Below, piece by piece: positions 28,517 through 39,007 of a DNA stretch of 64,000 nt. The stretch comes from Azonexus sp. (GTDB taxonomy: Bacteria > Pseudomonadota > Gammaproteobacteria > Burkholderiales > Rhodocyclaceae), in the NCBI RefSeq assembly GCF_023150235.1, contig NZ_JAKLLH010000009.1, forward strand, positions 56,886-120,885, given 5' to 3'. Numbering within the stretch: the first letter of the stretch is position 1; each line of letters opens with the position of its first letter. The notes below the pieces were generated by a model. The model worked only from the letters and a program-made list of their open reading frames with translations, was not told the DNA's origin and did no database searches. A program made the translations under genes and the position numbers.

Positions 28517-31398
28517 GCTATCCGACACTTTTTCCGCCCGGCTTGCGTCGTCAGCTGGTGGCCTGGATCGCACTGGTCCTGGCCTTGGCCATGGGCCTGT
28601 TCGTTTTTCTGCAAATTCAGCGGCAGCAGGATTTTCTTCTTGAACAGAAAGTCTCGCAGGCCAGGGCCTTGACCTACGGCGTGGCCAGCGCGGCGGGGCC
28701 TTGGCTGAAGGCGCGCGATGTTTTGGGGCTGCAGGAACTGGTCGAAGTCCAGAAGGCTTACCCGGAGTTGAGTTTTGTCGTCGTGACCGATCCCGAGGGA
28801 ATGGTGCTGGCACACAGCGATGTCGCCTACCGTGGGCGTTATCTGGCCGATCTCCCCGAGCAGGTGGAAGGGCGCCTGATTGCCAGCGCCGGGATGCTGG
28901 TCGATTATCTTCATCCCGTGAATTTCGCCGGTCAGCACGTCGGCTGGGTCAGACTTGGCCTCGGACAGGCGGAAATACGGCGTGAATTGCTGGGGCTGCA
29001 ACGCAATGCGGTGCTCTATGCCTTGCTGGCATTGGCCCTGGTGGTACTGGTGGTGGCGGTGCTGGTACGACGGGTGACGCACAAGCTGTACGTGATCGAG
29101 GATGTGGTTGGGCGGGTGCGTGCCGGAGACATGGATTGCCGGGTCGAGGTCGAGGGGGATGACGAGGCTGCGCGTCTGGCTCATGCATTCAACGACATGC
29201 TCGGGCGCCTTGCCGAACGTGCGGCCGAGTTACGCGACATGCACCGGGTGGTGCAGATGAGCGAGGCGAGGTTTCGCGGTATTTTCGAGCGATCGAACAC
29301 CGGCATCGTCTTTGCGGATGCCTCCGGGATGTTGATCGATTTCAATCCGGCCTTTGTGCAGATGATGCGCGGTTATGCGGTGGAAGCCTTGCGCGAATTG
29401 AATCTGGCACAACTCAGCCATCCGGACGATCTGGCTCGCGAACACGGTTATTTTTGCGAAATCCTGGCGGGAACACGCGACGATTATCGTGTCGAAAAAC
29501 GCTATCTGCTCCCTGCTGGCGAGGTTTTGTGGGTTGATCTTGCATTGTCGGCACTACGCGACGATTTCGGCGTTCCTCTGTATTTCGTCGGTGTGGTGGT
29601 CGATATCACTCACCGTAAACATGCGGAGGAGGGGCTGATTCAGGCCAAGCAGGCTGCCGAGGCGGCCAATCTGGCCAAGGGGGAGTTCCTGGCCAACATG
29701 AGCCACGAAATCCGAACACCGATGAATGCCATTATCGGCTTGTCACGGCTGGTGCTGGATACTTCGCTGGAGCCGGGGCAGCGCGACTACCTGAACAAGG
29801 TGCACGATTCGGCGCGCGCCCTGCTGGTGATCCTGAACGATATCCTGGATTACTCCAAGATCGAGGCGGGGAGGCTGGACGTCGAATACCAGCCCTTTGT
29901 CCTCGATCAGGTGCTTTCCCACGTTGTCGACCTGTTTTCGGCACAGCTGGAGGAAAAGGGGCTGCATTTGCAACTCAGCGTCGCATCCGGTACGCCGCAG
30001 TACCTGATGGGCGATGCAACCCGGCTGACGCAGGTGCTGGTGAATCTCGTCGGTAATGCGGTCAAATTCACCGAGCATGGCGAAATCGAGGTGGCGGTGG
30101 CCGGCGAGTGCGATGGCGCCGACTCGCTACGTTTGCGCTTCGGAGTCCGTGATACCGGGATCGGTTTGTCACAGGCACAGAGTGAAACACTGTTCCAGCC
30201 ATTTACACAGGCCGATTCCTCGACTACCCGCAAGCATGGCGGTACCGGTCTGGGTCTCGCGATTTCACGCCGGCTGGTTCATCTGATGGGGGGAGATATT
30301 GCCGTCAGCAGCCTTCCCGGGGAAGGGGCAACCTTCAGTTTTCATGTACGGGTGGGCGTGGCGTCCGGGCTATGTCCTGCCACGCGCGGCGAGACGGCCA
30401 CTCCCGGCTTGTTGCTGGGCGGCACGCGATTACTGCTGGTCGAGGATAATCCGACCAATCAGCTGGTGGCCGCCGAATTGCTGCGGCGCCAGGGGGCTCG
30501 TGTCGAAATTGCCGAGAATGGCGCGCAGGCGGTCGAGCAGTTGGCCAGCAGGGAAATGTTCGATGCGGTGCTCATGGATTTGCACATGCCGGTGATGGGC
30601 GGGCTGGAGGCTACCCGTCGTATTCGGGCCTTGCCGCACGCCCGTGGGCTGCCGGTGATCGCCATGACCGCTGCCGTGATGCCGGAGGACCGCCGCCAGT
30701 GCAGCGAGGTTGGAATGAACGGCTTCGTTCCCAAGCCGATCGATCCCGGAACACTGCTCACCGTACTCGGCCACAGCTTGGGTCGCGAAATGCCGCGTGA
30801 ACCGGAGCGCACTGGCAATACCCAGGCGCTGCCTTCCTTGCCCGGCTTCAACCTGGCCGAAGCTCTGTCGCGCCTGGGGGGGAATCGCGAGCTGCTGTTC
30901 CAGTTGCTGCACGATGCCGCGCAGCAGATACCGGATTATTGCGCGCGCCTGGCCGCGGGCCGCGACCCCTCGTTGCTGGGCCAGGAGGCGCATCTGCTCA
31001 AGGGCCTGTTTGCCAATCTTGGCGCAACGATTCTGGCCGAGCAGGCCGGGGCGCTGGAAAAAAGCCTTTTTTCGGCGTCGACCGTGTCGACCGATGCGCG
31101 CGGACGGATTGCGGCATTGCAGGAGGGTCTGAGCTGTTGCGCGCAGGAAATTTTGGCGCAGGTGCCGCGCGGAACGACCGTGGCGTCGCCGCCCGTGCTG
31201 ACGGAGGCGGAAAAGACGCGCCTTCTCTCCTGTTTGCGGGAAGACGAATATCCTCCCGGCGAGTTGGTTGAAAAATTGCGCGGGGCGGCGGAAGCGATGC
31301 CTGAGCTTGCTTTGGCACTACGCTGCCTGGACAATTTCGATTATGCTGCTGCGTTGAATGCACTGGCGGGCTGGAACGATGAAGGGCGCGCTGGCTGA
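28513..31398 (+). CDS. Membrane hybrid histidine kinase with REC and HPt domains
   Basis: A 961-residue BarA-like kinase: membrane helix 1 (about 14-36), periplasmic sensor segment (~37-160), helix 2 ([16 protein letters not shown], ~165-185), HAMP (~187-240), PAS (~250-375), HisKA with [13 protein letters not shown] (His near 398), HATPase ([19 protein letters not shown]), a REC domain ([10 protein letters not shown]; phospho-Asp in VLMDLHMPV near 688), and a C-terminal HPt ([13 protein letters not shown], His near 826). A complete internal phosphorelay is therefore possible. It overlaps the lipoprotein gene by four bases and is followed 14 bp later by a response regulator-cyclase, the likely output. 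Confidence 0.95.
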   Translation: MSYPTLFPPGLRRQLVAWIALVLALAMGLFVFLQIQRQQDFLLEQKVSQARALTYGVASAAGPWLKARDVLGLQELVEVQKAYPELSFVVVTDPEGMVLAHSDVAYRGRYLADLPEQVEGRLIASAGMLVDYLHPVNFAGQHVGWVRLGLGQAEIRRELLGLQRNAVLYALLALALVVLVVAVLVRRVTHKLYVIEDVVGRVRAGDMDCRVEVEGDDEAARLAHAFNDMLGRLAERAAELRDMHRVVQMSEARFRGIFERSNTGIVFADASGMLIDFNPAFVQMMRGYAVEALRELNLAQLSHPDDLAREHGYFCEILAGTRDDYRVEKRYLLPAGEVLWVDLALSALRDDFGVPLYFVGVVVDITHRKHAEEGLIQAKQAAEAANLAKGEFLANMSHEIRTPMNAIIGLSRLVLDTSLEPGQRDYLNKVHDSARALLVILNDILDYSKIEAGRLDVEYQPFVLDQVLSHVVDLFSAQLEEKGLHLQLSVASGTPQYLMGDATRLTQVLVNLVGNAVKFTEHGEIEVAVAGECDGADSLRLRFGVRDTGIGLSQAQSETLFQPFTQADSSTTRKHGGTGLGLAISRRLVHLMGGDIAVSSLPGEGATFSFHVRVGVASGLCPATRGETATPGLLLGGTRLLLVEDNPTNQLVAAELLRRQGARVEIAENGAQAVEQLASREMFDAVLMDLHMPVMGGLEATRRIRALPHARGLPVIAMTAAVMPEDRRQCSEVGMNGFVPKPIDPGTLLTVLGHSLGREMPREPERTGNTQALPSLPGFNLAEALSRLGGNRELLFQLLHDAAQQIPDYCARLAAGRDPSLLGQEAHLLKGLFANLGATILAEQAGALEKSLFSASTVSTDARGRIAALQEGLSCCAQEILAQVPRGTTVASPPVLTEAEKTRLLSCLREDEYPPGELVEKLRGAAEAMPELALALRCLDNFDYAAALNALAGWNDEGRAG

Positions 31399-31412
31399 CT
31401 GGATCAAGGGCG

Positions 31413-32705
31413 ATGATGGAACACGATACCCGACCACTTTTACTGCTTGTCGACGATGTGCCGGCGAACCTGCATGTGCTGGTTTCGGTCCTGCAGCGCG
31501 AATATCGCCTGAAAACGGCGACCGGTGGCCTTCAGGCACTTGAGATCGCGGCTCGCAAGGAGACACCGGATCTCGTTCTCCTCGATATCATGATGCCGGG
31601 AATGGACGGTCACGAGGTGTTGCGCGCCTTGCGTGCCGCGCCCGCCACGCGCGACGTGCCAGTCATTTTCCTGACGGCCGATACCTCGGAGGAGACCGAG
31701 GTTCAGGGGCTGGAGGAGGGCGTTGATGATTTCCTCACCAAGCCTGTCGTCGCTCCGGTTCTGCGCGCCCGGGTCAAGGCGCACCTGCAGCGCCGGAAAA
31801 TGGAGCGACAGCTGCAGTTTTCCGATCAGATCCTGAAAAACACGCTCGAAGGCATCGTCATCACCGATCCCGAATCTCGCATTCTCGACGTCAATCCGGC
31901 TTACTGCCGGATGATGGGCTACGAGCGCGATGAGGTGATCGGCCAGACCCCGGCCCTTACCCGTTCCGGGCGGCACGATGCGGATTTCTACCGCGAGATG
32001 TGGGAGTCGCTGGACCGGGATGGGCGTTGGGTCGGTGAAATCTGGGATCGGCGCAAGGATGGCAGCGAGTTTCCCTGCTGGCTGTCGATCACCGCCATTC
32101 GCGACAATCTCGGCGGGCTCACCAACTACGTCGGCGTCTTCTCCGACATCAGCGTTCTCAAGACCGCCGAGGAAAATCTGCAGCACATGGCGTTCTACGA
32201 TGCGCTCACTGACCTGCCCAATCGAACCCTTTATCGCGACCGGGTTGAGCAGGAACTGGCCGTCAGTCACCGCAACAATCTGCGTTTCGCCGTCGTTTTT
32301 CTCGACCTGGATCGCTTCAAGGCGGTGAACGACACCCTGGGCCACGATGCGGGGGATGAACTTCTGCGCCTGGTGGCGCGTCGCCTGCGCGGCTGCATCC
32401 GTGAAAGCGATACCGTGGCGCGCCAGGGGGGTGACGAGTTCATGGCCTTGCTGCGCGATCTGGGCGGACGTGAGGATGCGGCTCGTGTTGCCGGCAACAT
32501 CGTCGATGCCTTGCTGCAGCCCTTCGACGTTCTCGGGCACCAGGTCGAAATCGGAGCCAGCCTCGGTATCGCCATCTATCCCGAGCACGGTCGCGATTTC
32601 GACGCCCTGTCGCGGCATGCCGACATGGCGATGTACCAAGCCAAGCGGGCCGGTCGCGGCATTTTCCGCTTCTACGACGGTGGCGAAATCCTGCCGGTCG
32701 ATTGA
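31413..32705 (+). CDS. Response regulator-PAS-diguanylate cyclase
   Basis: A 430-residue protein with an N-terminal receiver (LLLVDDVPAN; phospho-Asp in LVLLDIMMPGMDG near 58; Lys in FLTKPV), a PAS domain (~130-260) and a C-terminal GGDEF domain. The active site RQGGDEFMALL is intact and is preceded by RESD at the proper distance, an intact c-di-GMP inhibition site. It lies 14 bp after the hybrid kinase and is its probable target, making c-di-GMP on phosphorylation. Two consecutive ATG codons begin the gene; either may be used. Confidence 0.94.
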   Translation: MMEHDTRPLLLLVDDVPANLHVLVSVLQREYRLKTATGGLQALEIAARKETPDLVLLDIMMPGMDGHEVLRALRAAPATRDVPVIFLTADTSEETEVQGLEEGVDDFLTKPVVAPVLRARVKAHLQRRKMERQLQFSDQILKNTLEGIVITDPESRILDVNPAYCRMMGYERDEVIGQTPALTRSGRHDADFYREMWESLDRDGRWVGEIWDRRKDGSEFPCWLSITAIRDNLGGLTNYVGVFSDISVLKTAEENLQHMAFYDALTDLPNRTLYRDRVEQELAVSHRNNLRFAVVFLDLDRFKAVNDTLGHDAGDELLRLVARRLRGCIRESDTVARQGGDEFMALLRDLGGREDAARVAGNIVDALLQPFDVLGHQVEIGASLGIAIYPEHGRDFDALSRHADMAMYQAKRAGRGIFRFYDGGEILPVD

Positions 32706-32752
32706 AGCGGGGTAGGCAACCCTCATCCTTTTCCCCGTTTTCGAAAGCTCCC

Positions 32753-33181
32753 ATGGCCCGCGTCAAGATCGATCTTCCCGCAACTTTTCTTTTTGCCACC
32801 GACCTTCCCGTTTATATCAATCACATCAACTACGGCAATCACCTCGATAACGCCGCCTTGCTGATGCTGGTCTCCGAGGCTCGTGTCCGCTTTTTCCGGC
32901 ACCTGGGGTATTCCGAACTCGATGTTGAAGGCGTCGGGGTGATCGTTGCCGACGTCGCGGTGCAGTACCGTTCGGAAGCATTCCATGGCGAAACCTTGTG
33001 TATCGAGATGAGCGCCGACGACTTCAACAAATATGGTTGCGATCTGGTTTGGCGGGCTTCGGTCGGCGAACGCGAAGTGGCACGCGGCAAGCACGGGATC
33101 ATGTGTTTCGATTACCGCGAACGGCGCCCGGTACTTCTGCCGCCAACTTTCCTCGGACGATTGCAGGGGCACCTTGCCTGA
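32753..33181 (+). CDS. Acyl-CoA thioesterase, hotdog fold (4HBT-like)
   Basis: A 142-residue hotdog protein. DLPVYINHINYGNHLDNAALLMLVSEARVRFF fits the 4-hydroxybenzoyl-CoA thioesterase/YbgC branch, where an Asn or Asp in the NYGNHLDN loop stands at the active site. It is cytosolic with unknown substrate. I use the ATG at 32753 (MARVKIDLP); an in-frame ATG 51 bp upstream lies inside the end of the preceding cyclase gene. It follows that gene by 47 bp and could be in the same transcript. Confidence 0.82.
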   Translation: MARVKIDLPATFLFATDLPVYINHINYGNHLDNAALLMLVSEARVRFFRHLGYSELDVEGVGVIVADVAVQYRSEAFHGETLCIEMSADDFNKYGCDLVWRASVGEREVARGKHGIMCFDYRERRPVLLPPTFLGRLQGHLA

Positions 33182-33267
33182 CGCTCGGCCATGGATCGAG
33201 CCCCGAGCAGGGAGATTGTCGGCTAAAGTCGGCTATGATTCGCCCCATTGATAGGAGGATGCCGCCC

Positions 33268-33963
33268 ATGAATACGCTGCCGTTGACCGAGTCCGATCTC
33301 GATCGTCTGGAAAATTTGCTCGAATGCGAGGCTTTTGCCGGCGAGGCATTTCGCCTTGATGAGATTCAGGCCATGCTTTGTGCCGTAATCAGCGGCCCGC
33401 AGACCGTCATGCCGGCAGTCTGGCTGGCGGAGGCGCTGGGGCAGGGACTGGAGAATGCGACGACAGCCGAGGTGGCCGAGACAGTCGAGCTGCTGATGCG
33501 CCTGAATAATGAAATCGCCAGCGCGCTGTACGCCGACGAAACGGTAGCCCCCTTGCTCTACCCCGTCGATGAGGATTGCGAGGAGTACGACTACGAGGCC
33601 TGGGCCGATGCCTATATTCTCGGTGCCAATCTTGCCGGCGATTGGTACGAACTGGCGGGCAAGCATGCCGAAGACCTGTCGGAACTGCTGGAGCCGCTTT
33701 TCCTCCTCAATGGCATGCTCAAGGAAGATGTCGAGAACAGTGGCGAACGCTGGTTCTCGCCGGCCGAGGAGGCGCGGCTGATTGCCGATGTCCAGGACAG
33801 CCTGCCGGTCGTGATCCAGACCCTTTACAACTTCTGGCGCAACAAGCGTGTCGGTGGCAAGGTTCAGGCAGCGCACGAGAAAGTCGGGCGCAACGATCCC
33901 TGCCCTTGCGGTAGCGGCAAGAAATTCAAGTACTGCTGCGGTAGTCCGGACAAACTGAACTGA
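33268..33963 (+). CDS. YecA/UPF0149-family protein with SEC-C zinc motif
   Basis: A 231-residue acidic protein. The N-terminal part (about 1-190) is the helical UPF0149 domain (LTESDLDRLENLLE; AYILGANLAGDWY). The C-terminus is the SEC-C motif VGRNDPCPCGSGKKFKYCCG, the zinc-binding tail also found in SecA. Related YecA/SecA-tail proteins interact with ribosomes or the Sec system; the function here is not known. The ATG at 33268 is nine bases after a perfect AGGAGG; the ATG directly abutting that site is too close to be used. Confidence 0.88.
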   Translation: MNTLPLTESDLDRLENLLECEAFAGEAFRLDEIQAMLCAVISGPQTVMPAVWLAEALGQGLENATTAEVAETVELLMRLNNEIASALYADETVAPLLYPVDEDCEEYDYEAWADAYILGANLAGDWYELAGKHAEDLSELLEPLFLLNGMLKEDVENSGERWFSPAEEARLIADVQDSLPVVIQTLYNFWRNKRVGGKVQAAHEKVGRNDPCPCGSGKKFKYCCGSPDKLN

Positions 33964-33972
33964 GAACCCGAG

Positions 33973-34003
33973 AAATGGCCGCTCCGCGCCCGGCCGGCCA
34001 TTT
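33973..34003 (+). terminator. Hairpin after the YecA-like gene
   Basis: AAATGGCC pairs with GGCCATTT across a short GC-rich loop, 10 bp after the stop. The following T-run is only three bases, so termination may be partial. Confidence 0.5.
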
Positions 34004-34179
34004 GCGCTCGATTCAGCGGGGGAAAACCGGGTTTTACCCATTCGATTCAAATATGGGGCGTTTTTTCTCGATACTCCGGGTAATCTCTTCACATTGTTTT
34101 TCGACTGGTAATAGAATGGCACCTCCTTCACAGCCACCATGGCTGTATCTGGGCTAATGGAATAAAACCGAGGTGATAT

Positions 34180-34500
34180 ATGGATTTGATGACACTTTCC
34201 ACTCCCGAATTGCGCAACCTGTTGCAGCAGATCCCGCAGGAACTGAAACGGCGTGAAAATCAGGAAAGGGCACAGATTCTCGAGGAACTGCGTGCTCTGG
34301 CCAAGGCTCGCGGTTATGTGATGGAAGATATCGTGGGCAAGGATGGCGTCAGGGGCAAGGCAACGAGCGGAATCAAGGTGCGGGTCAAATACCGTCATCC
34401 GCAAAATGCCGACTTGCAATGGACGGGGCGTGGTCGTGTGCCGAAATGGGTCGAGGCGTGGCAGAACGCGGGCGGTACCCTGGAGCAACTCCTGGTCTGA
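34180..34500 (+). CDS. H-NS-family nucleoid protein
   Basis: A 106-residue protein with an N-terminal coiled-coil oligomerisation region (about 1-50, [18 protein letters not shown]) and a C-terminal H-NS DNA-binding domain (about 65-100) with [19 protein letters not shown], where TGRGR is the minor-groove AT-hook-like loop and PKWVEAW the family end. It should silence AT-rich or acquired DNA. The TGA is followed immediately by, or overlaps, possible starts of surE, so it may be cotranscribed with the rpoS operon. About 180 bp of AT-richer DNA precede it and probably hold its own promoter. Confidence 0.93.
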   Translation: MDLMTLSTPELRNLLQQIPQELKRRENQERAQILEELRALAKARGYVMEDIVGKDGVRGKATSGIKVRVKYRHPQNADLQWTGRGRVPKWVEAWQNAGGTLEQLLV

Positions 34501-34511
34501 TGTCGGCATCG

Positions 34512-35252
34512 ATGCGTATTCTTCTCAGTAACGACGACGGCTACCTCGCTCCCGGTCTGGCCGCGCTTGCCGAAGCCCTCGAGGGTTTGGGCGAGATCGT
34601 TGTCGTGGCCCCGGAGCAAAATCGTAGCGGGGCGAGTAATTCACTGACACTGGATCGTCCGCTGCATTTGAAAACCGCAGCCAACGGTTTCCATTTCGTC
34701 AATGGCACTCCAACCGATTGCGTGCATTTGGCGTTGACCGGCTTGCTCGACCACCAGCCCGATCTGATCGTTTCCGGGATCAATCTCGGCGCCAATATGG
34801 GCGACGATACCATTTACTCGGGGACAGTGGCGGCAGCCACCGAGGGGTATTTGTTCGGAGTGCCGGCACTGGCGGTTTCATTAACCAGTTTTGCCGGCCG
34901 GCATTTCACGACGGCGGCCCGGATTGCCCGGGAAATGGTCGAACGCTTCATTGCCGATCCGATTCGCGAGCCGATATTGCTCAATGTCAATGTGCCGGAT
35001 ATTCCCTATTCCGAATTGCAGGGTATCGAGGCGACCCGTCTTGGACGCCGGCACAAGGCGGAGCCCGTGGTCCGGACAGTTTCGCCACGCAACGAAATCC
35101 TGTATTGGATCGGCGCGGCGGGCGCGGCAGCCGATGCCGGGCCGGGTACCGATTTCGATGCGCTCGAAAGAAACTGTGTTTCGGTGACTCCGCTGCAGAT
35201 CGATTTGACCCATGTTGGGCAACTTCCCGCAATTCGCCACTGGATGAGGTAA
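34512..35252 (+). CDS. surE: 5'/3'-nucleotidase SurE
   Basis: A 246-residue metal-dependent survival nucleotidase. It starts [15 protein letters not shown], the diagnostic metal-binding Asp-Asp N-terminus, with [16 protein letters not shown] and NVNVPD downstream. It removes phosphate from nucleoside monophosphates in stationary phase. A second possible start at 34500 (MSASMRILL) overlaps the hns stop as TGATG; I prefer 34512 because the family begins at MRILL, though neither has a strong ribosome site. The surE-pcm-nlpD-rpoS order is conserved. Confidence 0.95.
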   Translation: MRILLSNDDGYLAPGLAALAEALEGLGEIVVVAPEQNRSGASNSLTLDRPLHLKTAANGFHFVNGTPTDCVHLALTGLLDHQPDLIVSGINLGANMGDDTIYSGTVAAATEGYLFGVPALAVSLTSFAGRHFTTAARIAREMVERFIADPIREPILLNVNVPDIPYSELQGIEATRLGRRHKAEPVVRTVSPRNEILYWIGAAGAAADAGPGTDFDALERNCVSVTPLQIDLTHVGQLPAIRHWMR

Positions 35253-35277
35253 GGGTCAGGTGTTGCAAGGTATTGGC

Positions 35278-35910
35278 ATGACTTCCCAACGCACGCGGGC
35301 ACGCATGGTCGACCGCCTGCGCGAAAAGGGTATCCGCAACGAAAAGGTTCTGGCGGCAATGGCGGCCGTGCCGCGCCACGTCTTTGTCGAGGAAGCGCTG
35401 GCCTCGCGGGCGTACGAGGACACGGCCTTGCCCCTGGGCATGGGGCAGACCATTTCGCAGCCATTCATCGTTGCCCGCATGATCGAACTGCTGCTCAATG
35501 GGCGACCGGCCTTGGGGCGGACGCTGGAGGTAGGGGCTGGCTGCGGTTATCAGGCGGCGGTTCTCGGGCAGTTGACCCATGAGGTTTATGCGCTGGAGCG
35601 CATCGGTCCGCTGCTGGAGAAAGCCAAGCTCAACCTGCGGACCCTGCAGCAGTTCAATGTTCGACTGAAACATGCCGACGGCCAGCACGGTTTACCCGAA
35701 CTCGCCCCCTTCGACAGTATCATCGTGGCGGCGGCGGGGATCGCGATTCCGCCGGCCTTGCTGGCCCAACTGGCACTGGGAGGGCGCTTGATCCTGCCGG
35801 TAGGCGTTGGCGAGCAGTTTCTCAGCCTGATCGAGAGGACGCCGCAGGGCCTGGTCGAAACTCGCCTCGACGCCGTTCGTTTTGTCCCCTTGCTTGCAGG
35901 AATGCAATGA
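35278..35910 (+). CDS. pcm: Protein-L-isoaspartate O-methyltransferase
   Basis: A 210-residue SAM enzyme that repairs isoaspartyl residues in aged proteins. [37 protein letters not shown] is the family signature, followed by SAM motif [16 protein letters not shown] use the ATG at 35278, seven bases after AAGG; an in-frame GTG at 35260 is an alternative. Its TGA overlaps the nlpD start (ATGA). It works with SurE in stationary-phase survival. Confidence 0.96.
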   Translation: MTSQRTRARMVDRLREKGIRNEKVLAAMAAVPRHVFVEEALASRAYEDTALPLGMGQTISQPFIVARMIELLLNGRPALGRTLEVGAGCGYQAAVLGQLTHEVYALERIGPLLEKAKLNLRTLQQFNVRLKHADGQHGLPELAPFDSIIVAAAGIAIPPALLAQLALGGRLILPVGVGEQFLSLIERTPQGLVETRLDAVRFVPLLAGMQ

Positions 35911-36884
35911 GCGCCATTTACCGATTCCGAACCTTTGCGCCGCCGGTCTCCATGCCGGTGCTTTCCTCGGCGCTTGTTGCCGCATTCCTGCTTTCCGCCT
36001 GCATGTCGCAACCGCCGGCACCGACGGAGGAGCGTGGCGCGGCCTTACGTGGTACCGCCACGGCCGTTCCGGCGACGGCGGCCGGTCATTATCTGGTCAA
36101 GCGCGGGGACACGCTCTACCGGATTGCGCTCGAACACGGTCTTGATTACCGCGATCTCGCTGCCTGGAACGGCATTCCCGCTCCCTACACCATTCGCGAG
36201 GGGCAAAGCCTGCGTATTGCGGCGAGTGCTTCGCCCGGCGGTGAAACTCCGGTTCAGGCCAAACCGGTGGCGGCAGCGCCTCTGGTCGAATCACGGCCTC
36301 TCGATCCTCAGCCGGCAGTGGCAGCGTCTCCGGTCGCCGCAGCCGGGGTGGCGTCTGCTGCCGTCAAGCGCGAGCCGCGAGGCGGCAAGGAACCATATTC
36401 CGACGAAGCCTATGCCCGGCTGAACAAGGTGCAGGAGCCGGTCAGGGGCCCCGAGGCTGCCAAGTCGCCGGAATCGGCGCCGTCTCCCGCACCGGCGGCG
36501 GCAATCGCGGTGAGTGACGATCCGGTGTGGGCCTGGCCGACGTCGGCGAAGCTGAGCTCGCCTTTCAGCGAGGCGGGCAGCAAGGGGCTGGATTTTGCCG
36601 GCAAGGCTGGCGATCCGGTCCTTGCGGCCGCCGATGGCAAAGTAGTTTATGCCGGGGCTGGCTTGCGTGGCTATGGTGAATTGGTTATCGTCAAGCACAA
36701 TGCTACCTTCCTCTCCGCTTACGCTCACAACCGCAAGATCCTGGTGCGCGAAGGGCAGCAGGTGAGTCGTGGTCAGAAAATTGCCGAAATGGGGAATACC
36801 GATGCCGATTCGGTGAAACTGCATTTCGAGATTCGCAAGCAAGGCAAACCCGTCGACCCAGCCCAATTCCTGCCAAAACGATGA
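35907..36884 (+). CDS. nlpD: Murein hydrolase activator NlpD (LysM, M23-like)
   Basis: A 325-residue outer-membrane lipoprotein: signal with lipobox LLSAC (Cys near 32), LysM domain ([20 protein letters not shown], about 60-105), an Ala/Pro-rich linker, and a C-terminal M23/LytM domain (about 215-320). The LytM metal ligands are degenerate: GLDFAGKAG stands where HxxxD is expected, so it should not be an active peptidase. As in NlpD, it probably activates an amidase (AmiC) in septal peptidoglycan splitting. The start overlaps pcm and the stop overlaps rpoS; an rpoS promoter within nlpD is common in relatives but cannot be shown here. Confidence 0.94.
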   Translation: MSAIYRFRTFAPPVSMPVLSSALVAAFLLSACMSQPPAPTEERGAALRGTATAVPATAAGHYLVKRGDTLYRIALEHGLDYRDLAAWNGIPAPYTIREGQSLRIAASASPGGETPVQAKPVAAAPLVESRPLDPQPAVAASPVAAAGVASAAVKREPRGGKEPYSDEAYARLNKVQEPVRGPEAAKSPESAPSPAPAAAIAVSDDPVWAWPTSAKLSSPFSEAGSKGLDFAGKAGDPVLAAADGKVVYAGAGLRGYGELVIVKHNATFLSAYAHNRKILVREGQQVSRGQKIAEMGNTDADSVKLHFEIRKQGKPVDPAQFLPKR

Positions 36885-37813
36885 GCGATTACAGCGAGCA
36901 GCCGGACGAAGAGACCTTTCCCCAGGATGCGGAAGAGGCGGTCGTGCTGCCCGAGGCGGAGGCGGTGACCCCTGAACAGGAGTTGCTCGAGGACGTTACC
37001 CAGCTTTATCTCAACGAAATCGGTGCCAAACCCCTGCTGACGCCGGCGGAGGAGGTGGCGACGGCCCGGCGGGTGCGTGCCGGCGATTTTGCTGCCCGGC
37101 AGAAGATGATCGAGCACAATCTGCGGCTGGTGGTGAACATCGCCAAGCACTACCTCAATCGCGGCATCCCCTTGCTTGACTTGGTCGAAGAGGGAAATCT
37201 CGGCCTCATTCATGCGCTGGAGAAATTCGACCCCGAGCGAGGCTTCCGCTTCTCGACTTACGCTACCTGGTGGATACGCCAGAGTATCGAGCGCGGGATC
37301 ATGAATCAGTCGCGAACGATCCGGCTGCCGGTGCATGTCATCAAGGAAATCAATGTTGTCCTGCGGGCGATGCACCATCTCGATTTTGCCGAAAGGCGCG
37401 AGTCGACCGTGGAAAAAGTCGCCTTGCTGATCGACAAGCCGGTGGAGGAGGTCAGGCGGATCCTGTCGCTCAACGAGCATATTGCTTCGCTCGACGCGCC
37501 GCTCGATCTCGATTCGGCGCATTCCCTGTCCGAGTTGATCCCGGACGAGGAGGGGCACGATCCCGAGTCGCTGTTGCAGTCGAGTGAAATCGGTTCCCTG
37601 CTCGATCAGTGGCTGGGACGCTTGCCCGAACGCCAGCGCCTGGTGATCGAACGCCGCTACGGCCTGAACGGTACCGATATCGCAACTCTCGACTGCATTG
37701 CCGGCGAACTTGGATTGACGCGGGAACGCGTCCGCCAGATCCAGATGGAAGGTCTGGATAACCTGCGCAAGATCATCAAGCGCGGCAATATTTCCCGCGA
37801 TTCCCTTCTCTGA
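36881..37813 (+). CDS. rpoS: RNA polymerase sigma factor RpoS
   Basis: Stationary-phase and stress sigma factor, 310 residues. It has an acidic N-terminus, region 1.2 (DVTQLYLNEIGAKPLLTPAEE), region 2 (NLRLVVNIAKHY, DLVEEGNLGLIHALEKFD, FSTYATWWIRQSIERGI), region 3 and region 4 with LGLTRERVRQIQMEGLDNLR. The ATGA overlap with nlpD and the surE-pcm-nlpD-rpoS order distinguish it from RpoD, as does the lack of the long non-conserved insert. Confidence 0.97.
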   Translation: MSDYSEQPDEETFPQDAEEAVVLPEAEAVTPEQELLEDVTQLYLNEIGAKPLLTPAEEVATARRVRAGDFAARQKMIEHNLRLVVNIAKHYLNRGIPLLDLVEEGNLGLIHALEKFDPERGFRFSTYATWWIRQSIERGIMNQSRTIRLPVHVIKEINVVLRAMHHLDFAERRESTVEKVALLIDKPVEEVRRILSLNEHIASLDAPLDLDSAHSLSELIPDEEGHDPESLLQSSEIGSLLDQWLGRLPERQRLVIERRYGLNGTDIATLDCIAGELGLTRERVRQIQMEGLDNLRKIIKRGNISRDSLL

Positions 37814-37945
37814 GCATCCCGATCCCGCCCAGCGGCGGGAACGGCGTTCCTGAAACAAGCAAGCGTCGGCGATTTTGTTTCTTGAGTCGGAGGCCGCCCC
37901 GCCTTGGTTGTGCTCGCGGCGGCTTTTCCGGGTTTCCTGCCGGGT

Positions 37946-39007
37946 TCAGCGCGGTGATCTCCTCTGGATTTCCTCGGCTAGCTGGAAGACGGACATGGCG
38001 TAGAAACTGGATCGGTTGTAGCGGGTGATGACATAGAAGTTGTCGTGGCCGAGCCAATATTCGACTTCCTTGTCCGGCGATGCCAGGTCGATCAAGGCCA
38101 CCTTTTCCTCCTCGCCGATCTCGTTGTCGATTCCCGCTGCGTGCAGTTCGCGCCGGCCGAGGCTTGGGCGGATTCCTGCCTCGATCAGCTCTGCCGGTGG
38201 CGAAGTATTGCCCCGGGCGGGTTGGGCAATGGGTTTGCCGGCCTGCCAGCCGTGCTGCTCGAGAAAGCGCCCGATACTGCCGATTGCATCGCCGACGCTG
38301 CCAGACAGATCGACCCGCTCGTCGCCGTCGAAATCGACCGCGTAGCGCCGCTGGCTACCGGGCATGAATTGCGGGATGCCGATGGCTCCGGCAAATGATC
38401 CCTTGACGCTCAGTGGATCGAGGCGATTTTCACGGCTGAGGAGCAGGAATTGCTCAAGCTCGGTGCGGAAAAAATCGGCGCGTGGCGGATAGTGAAAAGC
38501 CAGGGTTCCCAGGGCTTCCAGAACGCGGAAACCGCCGGTATTCCTGCCGTATTCGGTTTCGATGCCGATGATTGCCACGATGATTTCTTCCGGTACGCCG
38601 TAAAGCGCGCTGGCACGCGTCAGGCGGTCGCGGTGCTGCTGCCGGAAGCGGAGACCTCCCTCGATACGGCGTTCATTGAGAAAGCGCGAGCGGTAACGTT
38701 CCCAGGAACGTTGCTGCGGAACTGCCGGTGGCTTGATCAACTGCAGGACGCGCGGGTTGGGGTGCAACTGGGCGAACTGGGCGAGCAGGGTTGCCGCATG
38801 GAAGCCATGCCGTTGTTCCATCTCGCGGGCAAAACCGACCACCGCTTCGTCGTCGGCCAGGCTGGGTGGCTTTTCGCCCGCATTTTTGCCGGCTGCCACG
38901 GTCGACGTCGCGAAAAGAGCAAAAAGGCCGGCTAGCACCCAGCGCGACAAAGCTGCGCTGGAGCGGGGCGAGGGGCATGGGGTGAGGCGGGTGTTTCTCA
39001 AAACCAT
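37946..39007 (-). CDS. mltB: Membrane-bound lytic murein transglycosylase B
   Basis: A 353-residue exported enzyme that cleaves peptidoglycan with formation of anhydromuramic acid. After a signal peptide (about 20-39, LAGLFALFATSTVAAG) comes the SLT_2 domain: ERYRSRFLNERRIEGG, catalytic Glu in IIGIETEYGRNTG (near 146), and FAGAIGIPQFMPGSQRRYAVD. I see no clear lipobox, so this may be a soluble MltB relative. Its start overlaps the end of the transglutaminase gene by ten bases. The signal peptide coding region holds a degenerate copy of the palindromic repeat. Confidence 0.92.
   Translation of the reverse strand: MVLRNTRLTPCPSPRSSAALSRWVLAGLFALFATSTVAAGKNAGEKPPSLADDEAVVGFAREMEQRHGFHAATLLAQFAQLHPNPRVLQLIKPPAVPQQRSWERYRSRFLNERRIEGGLRFRQQHRDRLTRASALYGVPEEIIVAIIGIETEYGRNTGGFRVLEALGTLAFHYPPRADFFRTELEQFLLLSRENRLDPLSVKGSFAGAIGIPQFMPGSQRRYAVDFDGDERVDLSGSVGDAIGSIGRFLEQHGWQAGKPIAQPARGNTSPPAELIEAGIRPSLGRRELHAAGIDNEIGEEEKVALIDLASPDKEVEYWLGHDNFYVITRYNRSSFYAMSVFQLAEEIQRRSPR
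38882..38927. repeat. Degenerate palindromic repeat in the mltB signal peptide
   Basis: ACGGTCGACGTC (38898-38909) keeps the left half and centre of the core. Outer arms TTTTTGCC (38883-38890) and GCAAAAAGG (38919-38927) are the same type as in the better copies. It is read as FATSTVAAG in the signal peptide. Confidence 0.5.
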
